Assembly (NCBI GenBank): GCA_905397405.1
Contig: CAJPVJ010000190.1
Location: 2,317 to 33,446, forward strand
Direction of reading: 5' to 3'
Source of the DNA: Oppiella nova
Taxonomy: Eukaryota > Arthropoda > Arachnida > Sarcoptiformes > Oppiidae
DNA: 31,130 nt
Shown: positions 26,838-31,130 of the stretch, one piece after another
Position numbering within the stretch: the stretch's first letter is position 1
Layout: each line of letters opens with the position of its first letter
Notes under the pieces: generated by a model
Told to the model about the DNA's origin: nothing
Databases searched by the model: none
What the model saw: the letters and a program-made list of their open reading frames with translations, nothing else
Made by a program: the position numbers and the translations under genes

Positions 26838-27551
26838 TGCAACTCAATGATCACCAATTCATGGGTCGTGTCAGCGATGTCTTCAACGGTATGATAGCAG
26901 CGATGATGCGATGTCTTCAGTCAGCGCTCACCCAATGTCTGCCAAACACTCACTGTCTTTGTGTCCATTCAATGCGTTCAGCGCTATATATGCCATACAT
27001 TACGACCAATAATACTGCCATTCATTTGGTCCACAAAGTCGTGTCCGAGTGCTGGCAATCAGTTTCACACATTTTATTATATTTTTCAGTTCATTATTAA
27101 TTGTGATTAGTGTTAAATTTATATAATTTATAAGTTTTTCACAATGTTTTAGACAACTATAGGTTTGTGTTGTGTTGACGTTTAGTCCGTATCGGACCGG
27201 TAGGTGAGTGTCGACTCCAAGCGCCCAAAACACAAAACTATTGTCATTTGAATGTTTGCGAGAAGTTTTACAAAAACTTTGAAAGTGTTTAGCATTTGAT
27301 TTTGAGCACTATTTACATGAATTCATGGATTAACTCAATAATTATAAACTTATTACAATTATGGCATTACATTAGATAATAAGCGACAAATTAAAATAGA
27401 AAAAACAAAATCAGTTTTATTTTAATTAATTAAAATTGAAATCTAATGTCAGAAAACAGCGGTTTTTGTTTGAATAATACATTAGAAAAATGTTATTAAA
27501 TAATGTTTTTAAAGCCGAAAAATATATTTAAATAAAAAACAAGTCATTGAA
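26838..27551. other. Intergenic region between PSMD13 and CPSF6
   Basis: The segment next to the CPSF6 start (about 26840-27230) is GC-richer than its surroundings and probably holds the promoter and 5' leader. The remainder is AT-rich and includes the PSMD13 3' untranslated region. No separate gene is seen; the open frames here have no recognisable composition. Confidence 0.6.
27416..27421 (-). promoter_or_regulatory. Candidate PSMD13 polyadenylation signal AATAAA
   Basis: The minus strand reads AATAAA about 130 nt past the PSMD13 stop, a reasonable distance for a short 3' untranslated region. Confidence 0.45.
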
Positions 27552-28697
27552 TCAATTGATGATCTCTTGAGCCCTCTTTTCGAGCAGATTCTCGATGACA
27601 TTAATCTCTTTGAACCACACGTCGAGCCGATTCTTCATGGACTCGATCTGACTCTTGTTGAGCACCCGGGGCTGAACCCACGACAGGTGCACCGTCTGCT
27701 CGACCTCATCGATGGTGCCCTTCACTAAGCCGAGGGACAGGGCTTTCATCACCAGTAACTCGATTTTGTCGATCGGGAGTCGGGTTTGAGCGGAGATCTC
27801 GGCGAATGTGATGACACCGGTGTTGCTCTTGAAGGTCATCTCCATGAGCGACAGCAGACATATCTTCTCATGCATTTTGATCTCATTCTTGGCTAAGTCC
27901 GGCTGCTGTGACCACTGCGGGCGCAGTGCCTCATAACGGGCCAAATCGCCGCTATTGAAGGCCAGCAGCAGCTCTTTGATGTAGAGGTTCTCGGGGCGCA
28001 TGGCGTCCACAATCGGGTGCTGCAGGAGTTCCCCGAAGTTGTAGATCGAGTCGCCGAGAATGGCGGCCAACGACAGAGTGAACGCCCGCTTGGCCTGAGT
28101 GTCGGCGTCCTCCACGTCGGCGCTCGTCTGACAGCCCAAGTATCGCAACGCATCCCTATAGTACTCGCAGTGGTTGGCCATTGTCTGGTGATAGTCGCTG
28201 GACAGCCGGTAATAGCGCGAGTGGACGGACGTGACGCCCGTCTCCGCTTCGATCAACTGATTGGTCACTTCGAGCAGCTCTTTAATGGCCTTCAAATCGT
28301 TGGCCAAAAGCATCGATTGGCCCAAAAAGATGTTGCAGAGGATGACCGCCTCTCTGTTGGCCTTCACTTTGTCCTTCATTTTGGTGACAAACTCGACGCG
28401 CGCCTCATGAGTGGGGATCTGATTGATGACATAACCGCAGATCTCGATGAGCGTGAGTCCGTTGATTTTGGTCTCGAAGTCGGCGATGAAGTTGTCGTAA
28501 AACTCGTGGAGGTGCGGGTACTGAGCCGTCTTCACGAAGTCGTACACCTTTGTGGTCAACTGATGCCACAACCTCTTGGCGTACAACTCCTCAAACGCTG
28601 TCCACCACTCGATGGTCGCCGCGTTGGCCGCCAGTTGTTGCTGTTGGTGGAGGTATTCGCTCACATCCACACGTCTCGCGGGTACAGCCGATGCCAT
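27552..28697 (-). CDS. PSMD13: 26S proteasome non-ATPase regulatory subunit 13 (Rpn9)
   Basis: A single uninterrupted frame of 381 residues, against 376 in human. It is a structural lid subunit of the 19S regulatory particle, cytosolic and nuclear. Family blocks include EELYAKRLWHQLTTKVYDFV, EAVILC, GVTSVHSRYYRLSSDYHQT, DALRYLGC, RAFTLSLAAILGDSIYNFGE, AFNSGDLARYEALRPQWSQQ, MEMTF and the PCI/winged-helix end ELLVMKALSLGLVKGTIDEV followed by SWVQPRVL. The helical-repeat N-terminal half and the C-terminal PCI half are both complete. I chose the ATG at 28697 (MASAVPARRVDVSEYL; context AGACAATGG). The frame stays open 35 codons upstream to another ATG, but that stretch is basic and unlike the family. 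No intron is needed. Confidence 0.96.
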   Translation of the reverse strand: MASAVPARRVDVSEYLHQQQQLAANAATIEWWTAFEELYAKRLWHQLTTKVYDFVKTAQYPHLHEFYDNFIADFETKINGLTLIEICGYVINQIPTHEARVEFVTKMKDKVKANREAVILCNIFLGQSMLLANDLKAIKELLEVTNQLIEAETGVTSVHSRYYRLSSDYHQTMANHCEYYRDALRYLGCQTSADVEDADTQAKRAFTLSLAAILGDSIYNFGELLQHPIVDAMRPENLYIKELLLAFNSGDLARYEALRPQWSQQPDLAKNEIKMHEKICLLSLMEMTFKSNTGVITFAEISAQTRLPIDKIELLVMKALSLGLVKGTIDEVEQTVHLSWVQPRVLNKSQIESMKNRLDVWFKEINVIENLLEKRAQEIIN

Positions 28698-29239
28698 TGT
28701 CTTCTGGGCCGAGGGTTTATGTCTTGAGATGCGATGTCTTCGACACTGAATCCAGTGATACCTCTTGTGCTCAAGAAATGCTGATTCACGAAATGTTAGC
28801 AATCATTTCACACGAGAGGGCACTCTATGCGCTACACATTCAATGACAACGTTACCAGTTATGAGGGGACAGTGGGGGGACACAAGTCAATACAAATTGC
28901 AATACAGTTTTAACTAAAAATATTTATTTAAATCTTAAGTTTAATAAAAACAATTACAATTGTTTTAAAACGAGTAATTTAAACCGGTATTTGATTCATT
29001 ACAGTGTAATGGTTATACATATTCATTGTATTTTAATTAGACATATGAAAAGTTATTCCTAAAAAAAGTGTGAAGTTTTTTGATTAAGAAATCTGATAAT
29101 AAAACACAAGCAATGGTTTAACTGTAAGAATAGTATTCTTAAGTACGATAATTAAGTCAAAAACAAAACAAAACAAAATTAATAGATTTATGAAATGAAA
29201 ACAGTTGTCAACTGTTTGACAATTTTTGCGACTATTGTT
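28698..29239. other. Intergenic region upstream of PSMD13
   Basis: A GC-richer part just upstream of the PSMD13 ATG (to about 28880) probably holds its promoter and leader. The rest is AT-rich and contains the 3' untranslated region of the acidic gene. No other gene is seen. Confidence 0.6.
28923..28928 (-). promoter_or_regulatory. Candidate polyadenylation signal AATAAA for the acidic gene
   Basis: The minus strand reads AATAAA about 310 nt past the stop at 29240. Chance occurrence is likely in this AT-rich sequence. Confidence 0.25.
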
Positions 29240-30218
29240 TCAGTGATAATCACCGAAAAACTGGTCCACAGTGTGTTCATCAAACTCTTCATTGAATGTA
29301 TTGTCGGGAATGGGATGAAAGTTCTCATTAATCAAATAGGTTTCGATTAAATCGGGATTAAAGCTGTGATCAGCACTCGTCGTGTCGTTGAACAGCATTT
29401 GACTACTAATTGAATTGAACGTCGAGTCAAATGCATCGCCGGTTCGCGCCACCGATGGCTGCGTTTGGTGTGATATGTCGGCCACTCTTTGGCACTCATT
29501 AGTGTCGACAATGGATGCAACGGCTGCCGCGACCTCCTGTTGACTCGCTGATGGCACCGACAGATCTGTCAATTGGTAGCTGCGTTTGGTGTGATATGTC
29601 GGCCACTCTTTGGCACTCATTAGTGTCGACAATGGATGCAACGGCTGCCGCGACCTCCTGTTGACTCGTTGATGGCACCGACAGATCTGTCAATTGGTTC
29701 TCTTGAGTCCACTCCATGTCGTGACCGTTGCTGTCGATGGTCTCGACTATCGGTTGAGTTTCATACAATTTGTCTCCATTTTGGACATCAATACCAATCG
29801 ATTCGTTTGGTATTAACTCAATGACTGTCTTCGTCTCCAATTCACTCTTTTGGATGACATTCGCGTCGATGTCTTCTACCGTATCGATGGTTAAGTCCAA
29901 TGTCTGTGAACAGCCACTCTCTTCACTCAACTGGTGGTCACTCTTATGGTCTTTAATCTGATCCATAATCCATGCGTTCAATTCCGGGTCAGGACTGTCC
30001 ACTTGTTTGTCACTCGCGGCCAATGGTTTGCATTTGTCGGACGACTCACTGCTATTGTCTTCAATGTCTTCAATGTGTGCCAACTCTTTGGCGAACTGTC
30101 TCTCTCTGTCCGACACTTCACCCCAGAAGACGCCGTAATCGGTGTCGCAATGGTTGTCCACAAACTGGATGTCGGATTCGTTGAGATCGATGTCTTCGTC
30201 AGCATTCGTGTCAAACAT
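29240..30218 (-). CDS. Unrecognised acidic, Ser/Asp-rich protein with a frame-shifting tandem duplication
   Basis: The ATG at 30218 opens MFDTNADEDIDLNESD..., rich in Asp, Glu and Ser, with no signal peptide, membrane segment or domain I know. After 188 codons the frame enters a 121-bp tandem duplication. Read straight through, it shifts frame and stops at 29499 (239 aa). The second repeat copy continues in the original sense in another frame to 29240, ending ...EEFDEHTVDQFFGDYH. Joining exon 30218-29655 to 29533-29240 across one AG|GT site removes exactly one repeat unit and gives 285 residues in frame. The codon use and acidity of both halves argue that they are one gene. Alternatives are a one-base assembly error in an in-frame 40-residue repeat, an artefactual duplication, or a truncated C-terminus. 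A short intrinsically disordered regulatory protein is possible, but I assign no function. Confidence 0.6.
29458..29698 (-). repeat. 120-bp tandem duplication (period 121) inside a coding region
   Basis: Copies 29458-29577 and 29579-29698 are separated by a single A at 29578. They differ at one base (C at 29548, T at 29669; Ala versus Thr in the protein). The unit encodes QLTDLSVPS(T/A)SQQE then VAAAVASIVDTNECQRVADI. The odd extra base makes the period 121, so the second copy is out of frame with the first. Confidence 0.95.
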
Positions 30219-30560
30219 TCTTCCGCTTCTCGTGTCTATGGCTGTCGTGCTGTGTGTCTGCCATTCAGGGCTTCACTCATTGGTTCACTGTTTCAATGTA
30301 ATAGCAGTGCGAGTCATGTGTGAAGCGATGCCTTCACTCATTGGACGATTCGTTTGACTCATACTTTCACTCAATTTCTCACACTTTTACTGTTTGTCGG
30401 CTTTTGCTGTACTTTTACTCTGTCAGTGATGTCCACAGGAGTGTCAAAAGGGGGGATATTTTTAAATTACAGTTCAGTTCCCCTTACAGTATATACAGTA
30501 CAGTATTGCCTGTGAGAGTCTGGCCATCACTGATTTATATCCAGTTCCCTACTGACTCAC

Positions 30561-30580
30561 TGTCTGTCTGTCTGTCTGTC
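30561..30580 (+). repeat. TGTC tetranucleotide repeat
   Basis: Five tandem TGTC units upstream of the acidic gene. Confidence 0.9.
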
Positions 30581-30707
30581 TATTGTTCACTCATTTCAAA
30601 GTTGAACTTTGAGTCAAATGTATGGCAAACTTGTGAAACAAATGCATTTCACTGTCAATTGGATTACAGTAATAGTCATAGAAATTGTGAATTATGTGAA
30701 CAAATCA

Positions 30708-30713
30708 TTTATT
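30708..30713 (-). promoter_or_regulatory. Candidate polyadenylation signal AATAAA for the right-edge gene
   Basis: The minus strand reads AATAAA about 60 nt past the stop at 30771. The close spacing supports that stop being the real end of the gene. Confidence 0.45.
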
Positions 30714-30770
30714 ATTGAATTGAATGTTAAGTTAAAACACTTTTCACGACAAACACAACGAAGCAATGAA

Positions 30771-31130
30771 TTAATTGTAAAGCATTTGACAGCAAAGGAC
30801 GCAAACAATGATCACATGAATGGACGCCACGTTTGACGCGAATGGAGCCGAAGAAGGGTTGACTCGATGTTGCGGGACATGGGGTATGACTTCCGGCACT
30901 TTCGCCGAACTCTGGTTACAGTCCAAGAGTTCGCTGATATCGACGACTCGACACGTGAAGGCTCTGTCACTGTGTTTGACGTCCACTTTGCAGTACTTGT
31001 GGTCACCGAACAGATACAACGCCTTCTCGTAGAAGGCATTCATGGATGCGCTCAAAGACATGACATCTGACATGAATTTGCAGCCCTCGGGCCTATCGGT
31101 GGTTCTCCTGAGGAATAAGAGGTCGTTATC
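30771..31130 (-). CDS. Unrecognised protein, 3' end only, with hydrophobic C-terminal tail
   Basis: A minus-strand frame is open from the window edge for 119 codons and stops at 30771; the start lies outside. It begins DNDLLFLRRTTDRPEGCKF and continues through ALYLFGDHKYCKVDV and RAFTCRVVDISELLDC, then a Ser/Pro/Asn-rich linker and a hydrophobic end (SIHVIIVCVLCCQML). Cysteines before the linker suggest an extracellular, disulphide-bonded fold. A small-residue linker followed by a terminal hydrophobic stretch is the pattern of a GPI-anchor signal, though a tail anchor is also possible. An AATAAA follows about 60 nt downstream. I do not recognise the family. A splice donor before the stop cannot be excluded. 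Confidence 0.55.
   Translation of the reverse strand, partial: DNDLLFLRRTTDRPEGCKFMSDVMSLSASMNAFYEKALYLFGDHKYCKVDVKHSDRAFTCRVVDISELLDCNQSSAKVPEVIPHVPQHRVNPSSAPFASNVASIHVIIVCVLCCQMLYN

Larger units (their letters stand above)
30219..30770. other. Intergenic region between the acidic gene and the right-edge gene
   Basis: It holds the probable promoter side of the acidic gene (30219-30470, moderately GC-rich), a TGTC repeat and the 3' untranslated region of the right-edge gene. The short open frames on the plus strand have no recognisable protein character. Confidence 0.6.

Noticed and set aside
26732-27233. Open frames on both strands upstream of CPSF6
   Set aside because: They overlap the CPSF6 first exon or leader, have no family character, and are better explained as 5' untranslated or promoter DNA.
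28017-28727. Plus-strand open frame of 236 codons antisense to PSMD13
   Set aside because: It mirrors the codon structure of PSMD13 on the other strand. The protein has no family resemblance, and the PSMD13 identity is secure.

Overview
This looks like a piece of an animal nuclear genome. Coding islands of balanced base composition sit in very AT-rich non-coding DNA. The genes are split by GT-AG introns, many only 60-115 bp long, with a few of 2.6-5.4 kb. The proteins are metazoan: a myelin regulatory factor (MYRF) orthologue, cleavage factor Im subunit CPSF6, and proteasome lid subunit PSMD13/Rpn9. An arthropod fits best, possibly a mite or other chelicerate, but that placement is an impression and not a proof.

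Layout. 1-5396 is mostly gene-free AT-rich DNA. It contains a near-perfect 114-bp inverted repeat (1982-2344) and a GC-richer, exon-like minus-strand island of unknown identity (about 4436-5050). 5397-20300 (+) is MYRF, reconstructed as 12 exons whose splice phases all agree (1335 codons plus stop); the first two introns are 5.4 and 4.6 kb. 20301-22113 is a tail-to-tail intergenic region. 22114-26837 (-) is CPSF6 in six exons (589 aa). 27552-28697 (-) is intronless PSMD13 (381 aa). 29240-30218 (-) is an unrecognised acidic protein whose reading frame is shifted at a 121-bp tandem duplication. 30771-31130 (-) is the 3' end of a further unrecognised gene with a hydrophobic C-terminal tail.

The genes do not form a pathway: a membrane-bound autoproteolytic transcription factor, a 3'-end processing factor and a proteasome subunit are simply neighbours. 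CPSF6, PSMD13, the acidic gene and the right-edge gene share the minus strand and are each separated by about 0.5-0.7 kb. I see no mobile-element proteins, tRNA, rRNA or CRISPR array. The most informative oddities are the frame-shifting duplication, which contains one AG|GT site and could be a newborn 121-bp intron; the long hairpin; the unidentified exon-like island; and several short introns that are multiples of three and have no stop codon.
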